A stretch of DNA of 64,000 nt from Centrapalus pauciflorus (lineage: Eukaryota; Streptophyta; Magnoliopsida; Asterales; Asteraceae): contig JAANYP010004337.1 of assembly GCA_020465985.1 (NCBI GenBank), positions 1,025,001-1,089,000 on the forward strand, in the 5' to 3' direction. The notes beneath the pieces were generated by a model. That model saw nothing but the letters and a program-made list of their open reading frames with translations. It did no database searches and had not been told where the DNA came from. Within the stretch, counting starts at the first letter, position 1. The number at the start of each line of letters is the position of its first letter. Position numbers and translations under genes: made by a program. Positions 24,000 to 37,060 of the stretch are shown one piece after another.

Positions 24000-26261
24000 G
24001 ATCAAGAACTTGTAGATCCCAATTTCATTGAATGATTCTCTTTGTATAAACATTTGAGTGCAACTTTACAATGATAAATATATAGAAATTTTTCTTACTT
24101 ACTCCAAACAACTATTTTACCTATATTTCACATTTAGTCATTGTATTTCCAGATTAAAATCAATTAAATAAATTAAAAATAATAATTCAAATTATATAAT
24201 TAAAATATTAAATTGCAGACTTCAAACTTTAACAATGTTTTAAATTTTATTATTAATATTATTATAAATTACATTAATTTATCCTTATTATTGAGCTTTA
24301 TTAGAGTTTTAATTATGTTAATTGTTGATCCTAGGATTAATATAATGATTGTATTCATTATTATTGAGATAGTTACGCCTAGTTTATTACTTTTATTCAT
24401 TATTGTAATCTTGTTGAGAGATTAGGCTTTGTGGAATAATAAATATTAGGGTTTATATTGTCTTAACAGAAATAGACGAGTTAATGTATAAGATACATTT
24501 GTGTCATCATATAGGGCTTATAAAGTGTTGTTAGAAATATTATGGCTATTTTTCAAAAGTAATAATAAAAGAGAACCTAATTCATTCTGCTATTAGTTCG
24601 AAAAGAAACAATCTTCAATCTAGAAGAAATTATACATGAAGCTAATGTCATCAAGATAACCACTTTGAATATGAAGCTTATTTGTAAAATCAAATGTTTT
24701 GGTGAAGTATGAGATTCAACTTATCAGACTTGGCAATTGACATTTGGGTATTCAATGAAAAGAGTTTAAAGTAAATTGAGCTAAAAAAAACAACAAATTT
24801 GGATTAGAAGTTTGAATTCATAATGATGCAAATGAAAAAACGGGATGACAATTATAATAATTTTATTTGCAAAAACCATATAGATTTTGGACCCCTCTTG
24901 GTTCAATCTTGGAATCGTCACTGTGAAAACTCCCTAGGGGGTGGTGCTACTCAAGTGGTCGGGGGAGTAACGAGTAATCGGCCTGGGTGAGAAGTATCCG
25001 GATTAGAATTGTTTTATGAAAGTTTCAGAATTATACAATATGTTCATAAATACTTAGACATATGTTTGGCAGAGAGTTTTTAATAGTTTTTGTTTTTAAA
25101 AAGTTCAACTAAAAATTAAAAGTCATATTTGAAAGGAAAAAACTAGTGCTTTCATTTTCTAAAGGAAAACTCTTTATAAAAAGCTACTAGGCTAGTAAAG
25201 GTAACTTTTAAAAACCTTTTGAACTTTTTGGCAAACACATTTACACAATTACAGTTTTACCATCCGATTAATTATAAACTATCATTTTTTATTAATATTA
25301 ATGTCTTTTTATGTAATTCAATACTAAAAGTTACAGCTATTACTACTTTTACCAAACAATCTTATAAAACTAAAAGCTCCAGCTATTTTTAAAAAGTTCC
25401 AACTTTCGAAAGCTTCAGCTACAAAAAGCTCTACGTCTTTCAAAAACCCGAAGTTACACCTAATTTTGCCAAAAATACCCATGATATAGTTGTTCATATC
25501 ATCCAAGAAATATGTTTAATAACACTAATATAATTGTTAAAAACTTCAAAGCGAAGAGAGATAGATTAAATGAGTGAGGGATTTTTATTTTAAAAAAAAA
25601 AAAAAAGTTGACTTGTACAACATTAGGACTCATTCAGTGTAATTAGGGTCAATTCGCGATTACTCGCCAAGTACTCAGCCATCCTAGCCGATTTCACACT
25701 AACTACTTAATGATAACAATAACAACACTCAATAAAATAATCTATCCTATTTGTGATGCCATCAAACGATCACACCTTGGAACAGTCGGTGGACTTCTAA
25801 TAACTGCTAGCGTCGTTATTAAATCTTGTATTGCAAAATTAAGAAAGAAGTTGCACATATATAATATTGTTCATATTTGTTAGAAATAAAAGAACACAAT
25901 TATAACCATAAATTTTTAATTCCCACCAACTTTTATATATTTTTGGTAGGTCCTCCTTTGATACAACACTAATGAATACCACCACATAAAGTCATAAACC
26001 CATGACACCAAAGTACCAAACAAACCACCAATTCAAAAATAGCATCTCATAACTTCCAAAAAGTTAAAAGTTGGTGGATTTGAAACCATGACTAGCTCCT
26101 TTAAATGATCTTTTTCACAAGTTAATCATCATTGAATCATCTCGTCCAGCCGAGTGCACCCGTTTAGAATGTTATTTAGTTTATATAAAGTTTTACACCA
26201 TAACAAAAGTCATGCAGATAGAAAGCAAAGTGATAGTTTAGTTTAGTATATACAACTTTTA
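24000..26261. other. AT-rich intergenic DNA between the CBE1-like and BPS1-like genes
   Basis: No gene seen. 25060-25500 contains 'aaaagctacta', 'aaaagctccagct' and 'aaagctctacg' words typical of decayed MITEs, but no clean ends or duplications. A 15-base poly(A) lies near 25590. Confidence 0.4.
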
Positions 26262-26561
26262 GGAGGCGTTTGGTTCGCAGATTTTTTTTTCCTAAGATTT
26301 GCAGTTTGTCAAAGGATTTGCATTATGCAGAATTTTGTCAAAGAATCTGCATTATCTTTTAGTAATGTGCTAATCTAAAAAATACAATGTAACTGAGATT
26401 TAAAATCCCAAAGGGGAGGATGAGTTTTTAAATAACAAAGAAGGAATGAATTTAAGAAATCCTGGGATTTTAAATCCTTACTGAAATCTGCAAACTAAAC
26501 ACAGGATTTTAAATGCAAACCCCCCCAGTGAATCCCATGAAATCCACGAACCAAACGCCCC
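26262..26561. mobile_element. Tourist-like (PIF/Harbinger) MITE, 300 bp, TSD TTA
   Basis: Ends GGAGGCGTTTGGTTCG and CGAACCAAACGCCCC are inverted repeats of about 15 bp. They are flanked by TTA at 26259-26261 and 26562-26564. Inner arms are also partly complementary ('tttgcag' against 'ctgcaaa'). The size, TIR and 3-bp TTA duplication are typical of Tourist MITEs. It lies about 0.5 kb downstream of the BPS1-like stop codon. Confidence 0.85.
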
Positions 26562-27068
26562 TTAGTGCACAACATACGACTATTAATGCTCATGAATGGA
26601 ACCTTAATGGCCTAAGTAACCCTACCACCAAGATGTAACCATGACAATTCAAAAACACATTTTCTGTGAAACGATGAGTTCTTGTAAAAGACTCACGTCC
26701 ATCAAATTCACCTTAAAATCATAGACTATAACCATTGCAAGATAAAGCAAAACCAGTTCCTTAGACATCATTCGAAAATCTTCCTGCATACGTGTGTTCC
26801 CTGTCAGTTTCCAACAATTTCAGTAGAATATATGCACCAAATCAAACACAGCAGTCAGACACCGATATTTTTCAAATACATTATAGTATAAACTACCACA
26901 AGTTTCATGACACAAGATGAGTAAATTCGTTACCAAAATATAACATATATAATAACTAAACAGCAAAAACAATGACCCAAAAAACTCCACAAAAACAAAA
27001 ACAACAACCTGATTGACTGAAAACTCTACAAACATGTATATATAAGTAACTAAAACCTTTCCTGGAAG

Positions 27069-28100
27069 TCACATTCTGACATGCTGCAGACCGCTCCTGG
27101 GAGGTTGCTGTTGAAAATTATCCAGCAATGCCATACGCCCATCTACAACAACCTTGAAGAAACGATCCATTTCTGATTTTAGATCATCTAAGCCAATCAG
27201 AAACTTCTCATTATTTTCCATCAGTTCAGCACAATGACTATTGAAAACCTCCTTTTTAATGTCACCCAAACCATCATGAAGCAATGGGTACAATTTCTTC
27301 ACATTTTGCTCGATTGTTCGAAGCTCTTTTAATGGAAAAATCCCCCCTGCGGCATAAATGTTCTTGATTTCACCATTGAAGACAGCCTGCAAATCTGTAA
27401 AAGATTCTTGCCACAAGTATTGCTTCGGAACCTGTAAGTCGACAAAAATCCTTGGGGAAGTGGAAAATGCAGCCACAAATGTGCTAAAAATGAACATGGT
27501 CTGAACCTTGAGTCCGTACATGGCTCGGACCAAGTCCTTTGCTTTGGGTATGTTCTTGATCTTAGGCAAGTTAAGTGTTTCCTCAAGCTTGCATATAATG
27601 TTACAACAATCCTGTAGTTTTGAGTTGTCATAACGGCTCTGATATTGTCTCCATTCATGAAGAGAAGCAGATGCTTGCATTAGCCTTTGTGGGTTATCGG
27701 AATCAAGATCAAGTAAAGCGCATTTCAGCATGACGTAACCAAATCTTTGCCTCACAATATCAGTTCCATAAGCACTGCAAAAATCAAGCAAATTCAAACT
27801 GTTGTCCAAGTACATATCAACCCATTTGATATCCCAGCTACAAATTGGGAGCTCCAAATCTACAATGAGCTTTCTTATGTCATGAAGAGTTTCACAAATG
27901 GAAGCTAATGCAGATTTCATCCATGGAAAGCTAATTACATCATTTACATGATTTGGCTTCAATTGGCGAAACCTTTCGGCCAAATTTTTCTCGTAACCAG
28001 TTAGGACCGTTGATGGTAGATGAGAGCTTTTCGGCATCATCATCTTAAAAGGATTCCCAATCGGGAGAAAAGGCCGGTGAGGTCCCTCTGAGCGACTCAT
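27069..28100 (-). CDS. BYPASS1 (BPS1)-family protein
   Basis: The single-exon CDS of 343 residues starts at 28098-28100 and stops at 27069-27071. The N-terminus MSRSEGPHRPFLPIGNPF matches the BPS family start (RP-DP-R-FFPFGNPFR). Further family blocks are visible: LAERFRQLKP, SFPWMKSALASICETLHDI, LELPICSWDIKWVDMYLD and a hydrophobic segment near MFIFSTFVAAFS. BPS proteins restrain production of a mobile root-derived signal that arrests shoot growth. Their biochemical activity is not known. The frame stays open 20 codons upstream of the ATG, but that part is intronic: an acceptor ttcttcag lies 11 bases before the ATG, and the leader continues at 28983. BPS1, BPS2 and BPS3 cannot be told apart here. 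Confidence 0.9.
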   Translation of the reverse strand: MSRSEGPHRPFLPIGNPFKMMMPKSSHLPSTVLTGYEKNLAERFRQLKPNHVNDVISFPWMKSALASICETLHDIRKLIVDLELPICSWDIKWVDMYLDNSLNLLDFCSAYGTDIVRQRFGYVMLKCALLDLDSDNPQRLMQASASLHEWRQYQSRYDNSKLQDCCNIICKLEETLNLPKIKNIPKAKDLVRAMYGLKVQTMFIFSTFVAAFSTSPRIFVDLQVPKQYLWQESFTDLQAVFNGEIKNIYAAGGIFPLKELRTIEQNVKKLYPLLHDGLGDIKKEVFNSHCAELMENNEKFLIGLDDLKSEMDRFFKVVVDGRMALLDNFQQQPPRSGLQHVRM

Positions 28101-28111
28101 AGTTGATGTAC

Positions 28112-28982
28112 CTGAAGAAACCAGAAATTGCACGAGGAAAACATATGAAGCGGAAGCCAATATCTCAACATGACTTCATATAAAGTACACATAATCCTAC
28201 TTAAATTAACAAAAAGGAAATCCCGGTGCACCAAGGCTTCACATCCTTTAGCTTTGTAAGGGTTGGGGAAAGAAGTCTTTGTATGCGGTCTCTCCTTGCA
28301 TTTTGTATAGGCACAGTTTCCATGGCTCGAACCGTGACTGGAAAGGTCACAGATGAGTAACCTTAGATGTCAAGGTTCAGCTTGAAGGAATCAATAATCA
28401 CATACACATTCGCAATAGCAGGAAACTAAAAACAACCATGGCAGTTACATATTTCAACAATTTGTCTACATCCATCATAGTTAAATTAGTTATACGCATC
28501 TGGAATTATATTGTGTTACAGAAAACGAAAGGTTGCACCATCTATAAGGTAAGATAAAAAGGGTAAGAATTAAGATTGGAAAACCAATTAACCTTCATGA
28601 CTTAAAGATTGGATTAACTTCTGCATCTCTATTATGATCAAATTCAACTCCGATCTTCAAGCTCAAGCGCATATTGATAATTCTTAATTTGAGGATCAGA
28701 AGTCTTTAGAAACTGGTATAATTCTATTCCATTATTATATCTGACTATCGTATAACGTATATATTATAAGGTTTAAAACCCTGATAAATCTATTCAAGAA
28801 TTTCCTTATGGTCAACTGGTTCCTAATTTCAAGTCAGAACATTTGTATCCAAATCGTACAATCACACAACATATGAAGATCAAAACTAATGAAAGATCAT
28901 AGCACGACTGAAATAAACAAAAAGGCAGGACAGGATCGAAGATCAAGCAGAAATAATTGTCAAAAGAAAGGGGGAAACTTAC
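28112..28982 (-). other. 5'UTR intron of the BPS1-like gene
   Basis: On the minus strand a donor gtaagtttcc (at 28982) and an acceptor ttcttcag (28113-28112) bound an 871-bp intron. The untranslated first exon is about 28983-29270. It explains why the CDS appears intronless. Confidence 0.7.
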
Positions 28983-29270
28983 CAACAACGATCGTCGACA
29001 GATGCGAAGAAATTCAAAAGATAAAGACCAAATTCAGATGCGCTAAATCTTAAACAAGTTCTGAAACCACGAAATCTGGTATAAAGATGATGCGTTTAAC
29101 TACTATGAATTTTACGAAACAACTATCCATAAGAAAGAAAATCCCAAATTCGTTGGAATTAAGGAGTAATTCAGAGAGATACTACCAAAACAAAAGACAG
29201 AAATTTTATGTGATTGAGAAATGCTAAGAAAACCCTAATTGGATTTGATAAACGGATAGAAAAAGGGAGG

Positions 29271-29290
29271 CGGAGAGAGGATATAATATC
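29271..29290 (-). promoter_or_regulatory. Possible TATA region of the BPS1-like gene
   Basis: The minus strand reads gatattatatcctctctcc just upstream of the CT-rich leader start, with a gtcaa W-box core about 35 bases further upstream. This was judged by position only. Confidence 0.35.
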
Positions 29291-29299
29291 GCAACTTTA

Positions 29300-32200
29300 C
29301 AAGACTTTTTGTGTAACTTTGACCCAAACGCTCGTTTTTGCAACGTCGCTAAACGTACGCTCTGATTCATTCAAGTGGCCAATTGAATAATTTCAAATTT
29401 CGGAAATTATATATTTCGATATTAATATTTTATCTTTGTGTATTTTGACGAAATTTTTTGTCATGAATGAAAGTAATGTTACGTTAATTTTTTGTTACAA
29501 ATAAATATTAATAAACAAGTTGTTGTTTTATTCATATGTGGTAATTGACTTTGTCTACTCTTGACATTACCATTTATTTTTCAAAAATAATTATTATTGT
29601 TTAAATCGCTTTAAGCTTATGTTTAAACTTTAAAGACAATCATCATCAAATGTAAAACCATCTTTCAATTTTAAATAGTTTTTTTTTAGTCTTTTTGAAT
29701 TTATATGTATAAAATGTAAATTTAAATTGAAAATTAATTTATATTTAAATTAATATTATTATTAATAAAACCACTTTTAGTAAGAATAAAACACTAGATT
29801 AATATAAATAATTTTTTATTTATCATCATAACTATAATACAATTATGAGTATATTAGATAATAATAAGTATTTTATTTATTTGTATACATCATTGTTGGT
29901 CAAGTTTATAATTATTTTGTATTTAATTTTATTCATTTATGTATACGGTTTGAGTTTTGAATCATAATCACTTTTATCCAGTGATGAAATGTCACCATAT
30001 TTATAAATGGTTCTTTCCGATTGCTCATGGTTTTCATTGCCAACCCGATAGAGATTCTCGTTAAGCCCCTTTAATTTTTTAAGCAGACCGATCATCCCCG
30101 CCCTGAACTTGTACCGTTGTCATTCTATTTATCATTAGCTAGTTTTATAGATAAAAAAACACATGTTTGATAATATCTTCATTGAAATTTTGTAACACTC
30201 GTATTTTTATCCAAAGTGTTAGATCACACATAATAACTATTCATAACATTACAACTATTAATATTCATCATGGTTATATTATTAATTTACATCCCAAAAG
30301 ATTGAAACTAGTAAAAAAATATTTAAGTCACGGTTAACATAATATAATCGTCTAAAAAAACATCAAAATACCAAATACCAAACGATCTTTAAGTTGATAT
30401 GGACACTCTACTTCTTCTTGGGTGTGACAGAACTACCCTGGCGTTTTTCTACTGAGATAACACTAGTAAGAATACATGTTTTGAAGCAAATAGTTGATTT
30501 ATTTTCTATAAATATTGCAATTTGATACATCATAAATATAAAGAATCAATTGTCTTCTAGCTATTAGGGATATTCACAACCCTCAATGGCTAAGCCTTAT
30601 CCCATTTTTATAATTAACAATGACACAGAGTCGTAGTTAATCAATATGGTTGAGCGATCCAACTGCATATAACAGTCAAATGCATTATTCTATAATAATT
30701 AACTAATGATATTGGAACAACATGTATTATGTATATGAAACATCTTTAATTAAAACAATAACTCATGCATGAATATAATAAAAGAAGCATCATAAATTGG
30801 AACATCTTTCAATTTAAGAATTAAGCAATAGTACGTAAATCATGTATGAATATTAATTAGTATATCTCATAAAAACCATGTAAATTCACCATACCACAAC
30901 TACTGCTACAAACTCTTGTATCTTTTGATTCTCCTAAACATCATAGACATAATAAGTTAACTACATGTTACTACTAAAACTACTATTAGCTAGCAACTAA
31001 TAACTACTATCGACGCTACACTTAATCAACAGTAACCCAACTCAGGTTGCGGTACTGACTCCTCTCGTGATTGAGACCCTATCAAGGCTACGATCCTTGT
31101 CATAGCTTATGATGGTTTCCTTGCGGTCACGAACTAACCTATGACCCACCTTAACCGACATAGGCACCATCGCGGTCATCAACCTGTGTTTGACCAGCAG
31201 CTTGCAGGTCCAAATTTTTATATAAACTCTCAATTTTAGTCCTTTACATACGTCCAAATGAATATTAAAAGGACTCACTCTAAACATATACTTCAATCCC
31301 AAACACTTTTTCTTGATTTCAATTAACTTTAAAGCTTACTTCAAGTAACTCTGATAGAGTGATGAAGATGAACTCTAAAATCACCTTATGCAATTGTTTT
31401 TGTTACTGATTCTCCTTCCTCATTCGCTTTCTTATTTCCTTCTACCTTTTCACAACACACACACAGAGCAATACATACAAGTTCTTAATGCAAAATTCAC
31501 CACTTTCAAGATTTTTGTTATTGGAAAAGGATTTGCTATAGAATTTAGAAAGTGAGCATTTGGGGAAGCAACTAAAGCATGTTGTGGATGTGGAAAATTG
31601 TACGGTCTAGTCTGGAACAAAAATTGTATAGGATTCATTAAAAAAACAAACTATAATATATTTTTATACATGAAACTTTGATGCTTTATATTTATATATG
31701 AAAACTAAATAATCCCAAGATTAGGAAAACCAATTAAAATTAACAGCAAATTGTAAAGAAATGTAACATAAATAATAATTTTAAAAATAAAGGTAAAGAT
31801 AACATAAAATTTAATTTTGATAAAAAAATATATTGATGACCAATTAAAAAGACATAATTTTACTTTTATGATCTCTTTTTCGACGAAAATAACATTTAAT
31901 TATCCTTTGTTAGCTTAAAAATCAAATTTCATGTACTTTCTTGATAAAAATTAAGTTTTATGTTACCTTTCTTGTATCACATTGCCACACTAGTTTGTAA
32001 TTTTGATAATTTTGATATCATTTTTCTTATTTATATATACTTTTTTGGTTTCGATATAGATGTCGGATAATAGTTAAAGTTGAAGCAAAACTAATGTAGA
32101 AGCCCTACAACAAGGCTACAAAACAAGTGGAAATGGTAGTAAAGAATTAAACCCTAATTATTTGTACAAGGATGCATGTGGCAAAGGAATAAAACTTAAA

Positions 32201-32477
32201 TAAATGTGGGCCTTTCATATAACAACATCCATAAATAATTATTATGTTTTCCCAACTTTTTGTTTTTGGACTTTATTTGAAATATTTGACAGGTAGCCCA
32301 TTAACTTTAATATGAACATGTGTTATTGTGACGGATCCCATGGTAACATTGATATATTTGCATAAGAGGGTGTTTGTTTATTTATTTATTGAGTAATGAC
32401 ACTATAATCGTGGTAATGATATTTTGGCTTATGCAGAGAAAATTGTTTTAAGCGGTCCAAGTATGATATATTATAAA
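29300..32477. other. AT-rich intergenic DNA
   Basis: No supported gene. A more GC-rich patch at 31030-31230 has a short minus-strand frame with no recognised homology. I saw no transposon ends with a matching duplication before 32478. Confidence 0.4.
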
Positions 32478-32750
32478 CAGGGCCGACCCATTGAGTTTTG
32501 CAACTTGGGCTACTGCTTCAGGGCCCAACATCCAAGAGGGCCCAAAATTTCTTTTTTTTTTCTCCGGTAACTAGGCTAATAGCCTGATACTAGTAGTTTA
32601 ATACTTGTTTTGTTAGTTATTTGATTGTGATATTTACATACATATTTACATGGTTGTTTCATCTAATCTTTAACTGTTATATATACATACATGTTTAAAG
32701 GCATTCTATAAGTTTTTGCCCGGGGCCCCAAAACGATAGGAACGACACTG
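32478..32750. mobile_element. hAT-type MITE, 273 bp, TSD ATTATAAA
   Basis: The left end is CAGGGCCGACCCATTG and the right end AACGACACTG. They are diverged TIRs, but an exact 8-bp duplication ATTATAAA flanks the element (32470-32477, 32751-32758). Internal 'gggcccaacatcc...gggcccaaaa' and 'cggggccccaaaa' match the style of the elements at 4164 and 40556. Confidence 0.8.
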
Positions 32751-32929
32751 ATTATAAAGTTGTATGCCATTGCCAGCCCGCTGCATTGGGTATTTGGGTT
32801 CGATCATAATGATGTGTACTAGGTGCAATAATAATTGTACATCGTTCTCCAACATTAGTACATTACCTTGCTAGCTAATGCAATGTAATGTGTACCTCAT
32901 GCATAAAAAATTGTTACCCCTGTGTCTTG

Positions 32930-33500
32930 AAACAGGGGATGATGTTAATGTATAGCTTTTACTGCGTAATGTACAAGTCAAGTGAATTACAAATGAAAAG
33001 AAAAGAGGCAGCCCACCAAATTGGTGGTGGTTGTATCAACACTTGACAGGGAAACTAAATCCCAAATGACATGACTCATGAACCCAATTGCATGATGCAG
33101 AGTTATCTTTTTTGACTTTTGTCCAACAAAAACCTGAAGAGAAAAGGGTGCACAACTCTATAAGCCCAAACCCATATGTTTTTATTAATTGTTAGATGAT
33201 GGTTGTATAACTCTATTTTTAATAAATGTGTTGTTTGTTACCTTTAGTGATAAATCAAATTAGCTGGCAAATGGGTCCCCATCACCCCTATTCAATTCCA
33301 ATGATATAATGTACTACTTTTACTGCATCATGTACAACCCACTATAGCCATTCTTGCTGACAAAAAAAGATTCACTTGCCTTTTTTTTTTCTTTATTATT
33401 TCAGACTGGCTGGCAAAGTGACCCCACTAGCCCATCACTCCCATGCAATTGTCATTATACAATGCACTTGCTTTTGCTGAAGTACCAAATGAACCCATCT
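32930..33500. repeat. Three diverged copies of a 'CTTTTACTGC.T.ATGTACAA' module
   Basis: 'tagcttttactgcgtaatgtacaa' near 32953, 'ctacttttactgcatcatgtacaa' near 33312 and a weaker 'cacttgcttttgctgaagtac' near 33465 each follow an 'aatgta/aatgca' word. The last two are also preceded by 'ctggcaaa.tg.g.cccca'. They look like old local duplications between the MITE and the kinase 3' end. Confidence 0.5.
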
Positions 33501-33792
33501 CAATTTTCACCCCAAGAGGTACAAGTTGTTCAGCCAAGTGTACAGCATATACCCTGCTCTAAAATTTAGATTTGGGAAACCTCTATCCAGTCTAATAGAT
33601 TTCTGAAGGAAAATTGGTAGGTGTTGTGTGACACCTGAAAGAATACTAATTGAATTATTTAAATTACAATACATATGTGTTTTTTAGGAGATGATTAACT
33701 TACAAAAAGACCAAAACCAAACGGCAATATGAACATAAGCGCAAAAAGCTTTGAGAACTCCGTGTAAAAAGGGTCACGAATCAATTCTGTTG

Positions 33793-36521
33793 TTATCTCC
33801 ACTTATGGTTCCTACTACTATCACCTTCGCTTGTATCAGAAGTTCCTTCACCAGATTGTTTGTTGCCTAAACTACGATTGTCCTCTTTACGATCAACATG
33901 GAGATGGGAAGATTCTTTTCCAGCCTGTCGTTCCTGCAAAGTTAACAAAAAGAACAAACTTACTCATATGGAAAAATCCTGGGAAAACACTGTGTTTCTC
34001 TTTTATCATTTTTAGAAACAGAAAGGGACTAGAAATGTGTGTGTACATCAAGAAAGAGCAAGTCATCAGCCTCGAGCATGTGAATAACGTGCCCCATTTT
34101 GGGTCTTTTTTGTGCATCTGGATCTACACACCGGAGAGCAACTAAGAGTATACGTTTTAGTGCCTTTGAAGATGGCATTTCCGGCAACTTAGGATCCACT
34201 ACATCCTCAGATTTTCGGTTTCCAACCATCGTCTTCAACCATTCCACTAAATTCACCTGTAATAAATGCACTCACTTCTTTGACCCATGTTTCAAAGCTA
34301 AAAAAAGCAAGTCTTTTGGGGAAGCTGCAATCAATGAGCGTGCAAGAACTATAGACTAACCTCTCCTTGAGGTCGAGAATAATCAACAGGACTTCTTCCC
34401 GAAATTATCTCCATGATAAGTATCCCAAAGCTATATACATCACTCTTCTCGTTCAACATCCCTGTACATGCATACTCTGGTGCAACATAGCTGAGGAAGA
34501 GGAGTAATTATTTTCCAGCCAAGAAAACGTCTTATGAAAGGTTTATACAGATATGCATTTTACAGATGTTGAGTTCTCAATCAAATTTGAATTTGAGAAA
34601 TAATTACCCAAAAGTTCCCATCACCCGAGTTGTCACATAACTGCTTTCTGAACACAAAAGCTTCGCAAGCCCAAAATCAGAAACTTTAGAGTTCCATTGA
34701 CGATCAAGTAATATGTTGCTGGATTTGACATCGCGATGGACCACCTTTGGTTCAAGACCTTCATGAAGATAGGCCAAACTGAAACAACAATACAAAGTAT
34801 ACCAATCACTTGTAAGTATTTGGCTGCAGTTCTAAGATCATAGATGCAACCTACAAACAAGTTTTATATATAGATTACCCACCCCTTTGCAGTTCCCAAA
34901 ATAATATTCATACGTATAGCCCATGTTAAAGGGCTCACATCTCCGACCTCCCCATGGAGCCACTGATCCAAATTCCCATTATCTACATATTCATAAACTA
35001 GCATCCTGGAAAGAAAGATTTAATGAGAATTAGAAACACAACAATTGGTAAGAATGCAAATAATGGATAAACAATAACACTACCTGTAGGCTCCCTCGAC
35101 GCAATATCCTAACAAGCGAACAAGATTCTTGTGCCTTACACGTCCGATTGCATCTACCTCTACTTTGAACTCTCTCTCAGCCTGACCCCTGATGTTCATC
35201 ATTTAATTAATAATAAGGCAGTCAAGAACTTCAATTTTGAAGGGGGAAAAAAAAAAAAAAGAACACCCAACCCAATTGCACCAAGAAGCTCTTGAAAATG
35301 GGAAAAGCTTGGCAAGCCTATGCTCATGACATTAGTCTCATGTGATCAAAGTTTGCCAATTGATTCAAGACCAAGGAAGGAATAAAATAACACTAACAAT
35401 AAACATCAAAAAAAGAAAGTTTTCAAAGTCCCCTATTCTGCAATTTATTTTAATCTTGAATTCTAATTAACAAACCTGAACACTTAGGATTGAATTTTGT
35501 TTAATTTTCCCAGAGAGAAAATACCATCATCATACTGTCATTAGGAGGATGACTTAAGAGGAACAACCATTCTTAAATTTAAACTTTGATGATTAATAAT
35601 CATTACAGTTGGAAAGACACATAATTTTAATTATCTCAACTCATTAAGTAATCATAATAAATTTCTTTATATTGATAACTTGAAATTGATGCTACAGTTG
35701 AAGACACCAGTTTACACATTGGCTTAGACTTTCCCCCCAAAATAGATCAAGCTTATCGAAAGGAAAACACATCAATTTCTAGTACTATCATTTCACAGAA
35801 TGAGGATCATGTGTTAAGATAGTTCAAAAAAAATCAAGACTACTGCATCAGTTAATCAAATTCGGAGCAATCGTACTCCAGATTTTCTAGGAGATAATTA
35901 GCCGAAAATTCCAATTAAGAGACGATAATAACAAATTTACCTGTTATTCAACAAGTTTTTGACCGCCACACGAGTATTATCCGCTAACACACCACGATAA
36001 ACGATACCATAACCACCTTCTCCGATCACATTTTCATCCGATAGTCCATTCGTCGCCGCCTCAAGCTCCCGGAGTGTGTACCACCGGCCCCATCCTAGAT
36101 GCGAAACCTCCGGCAACGAAGGCACGCCACTATACGACGCCGTTTCGATACTTGTAGCTCTACTCTCACCGCTCGATTGCCGATCGGAGAAAACCACTCG
36201 GTGCTCCGACTTCCCTAAGTCGATTTGAATCTCCGGCACAGGAGGACGGTGATCTACCGCCGCTGATGACTCATGATGGACGATCTCTTGTATATCCTTG
36301 GACACAGAGGGGGTTAGGGTTTGGGTTTGTTCAAAAATCTTCTTTCTTTTATTCGACGGGGAGTTTCGTCGGCGGGAGGTGATGCACAGTGATAGAAGAA
36401 AAAGCACGAGAACAATGATAACTCCGACGAAGATTCCGACGACGACCCATAGCCGAAGACCGAATATCGAGGTGGGTTTTGAAAGCTCGCTGTTCATAAA
36501 TGCTCTATTATACAGCGACAT
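33793..36521 (-). CDS. Membrane-anchored receptor-like Ser/Thr protein kinase (At4g01330/At1g01540 type)
   Basis: Seven exons on the minus strand: 36521-35941, 35188-35084, 35005-34883, 34778-34608, 34490-34361, 34256-34047, 33933-33793. They total 1461 nt, 486 residues, with every junction in phase. There is a short N-terminus, one transmembrane helix (about residues 25-47, WVVVGIFVGVIIVLVLFLL) and no extracellular domain. A juxtamembrane linker follows, then a kinase domain: glycine loop GEGGYGIVYRG (167-177), Lys188 in VAVK, catalytic HRD with Asp286, DFG with Asp304, GT-GYVAPEY activation segment. It is an RD kinase. Domain order and sequence match the probable receptor-like kinases At4g01330/At1g01540. 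The ligand or partner is unknown. MSLYN is the first in-frame ATG; the second, MNSEL (residue 9), aligns better with my memory of relatives and could also be used. Confidence 0.92.
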
Positions 36522-36673
36522 TCTGTTAATATTAGCAGGTAATATATAAGCAACGGAACATGTGTATGAATGGAACTGTGTCTCCGGGTAGTCGGAAAAT
36601 GAATGTTCTCCGGCGATTAAGTAGAAATTTCCCGACAAGTCTGCGCCAGAAACTGTCTTCCGTCTTCACTATA

Positions 36674-36680
<7 letters not shown>

Positions 36681-36712
<32 letters not shown>
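36681..36712. repeat. (CT)n microsatellite at the kinase 5' end
   Basis: Sixteen CT repeats (GA on the transcribed strand) lie about 160 bp upstream of the start codon. They fall in the leader or core promoter, where plant GAGA-type tracts often occur. A regulatory effect is inferred. Confidence 0.85.
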
Positions 36713-36718
<6 letters not shown>

Positions 36719-37060
36719 CTGCAAATAAGGGCTTAAAGGTTTGGTTCATTTACATTTTCTGCCCGACTGTTTCATAAATTGACACGTAAATGACCGTTAG
36801 ATAATTGATTATATAAATACTGCTCTCTGTATTCATTCATGTACAAATTAATTTTTTCATTTTATGAATAGTTATATAGAATATAAATATGTTTTTCTTA
36901 CTCATAATTATATACGATGTTAATAATAAAAAAAAAAAAAAAAAAAAGAAAAATCCATCGTTCGGCCCTACCGATGTTAATAATAATAAACGTTCCATGT
37001 TGAAAATATGAACATATTTACATGGTTTATTATGTCAGTCTTTCAACATTATTTTTTACT

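Noticed and set aside
24213..24425. Ile-rich 70-codon frame that looks like a membrane protein
   Set aside because: AT-rich sequence gives Ile/Leu/Asn-rich translations by chance. There is no neighbouring exon or homologue.
28101..28160. In-frame 20-residue hydrophobic extension of the BPS1-like protein (signal-peptide-like)
   Set aside because: It runs through a splice acceptor and into the 5'UTR intron, so it should not be in the mature mRNA.
31042..31302. 86-codon minus-strand frame in a GC-richer patch
   Set aside because: No recognisable family and no supporting gene structure.
36522..36638. N-terminal extension of the kinase beginning at a TTG codon
   Set aside because: Plants rarely start at TTG. 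The first ATG is at 36521 and relatives begin near the membrane helix.
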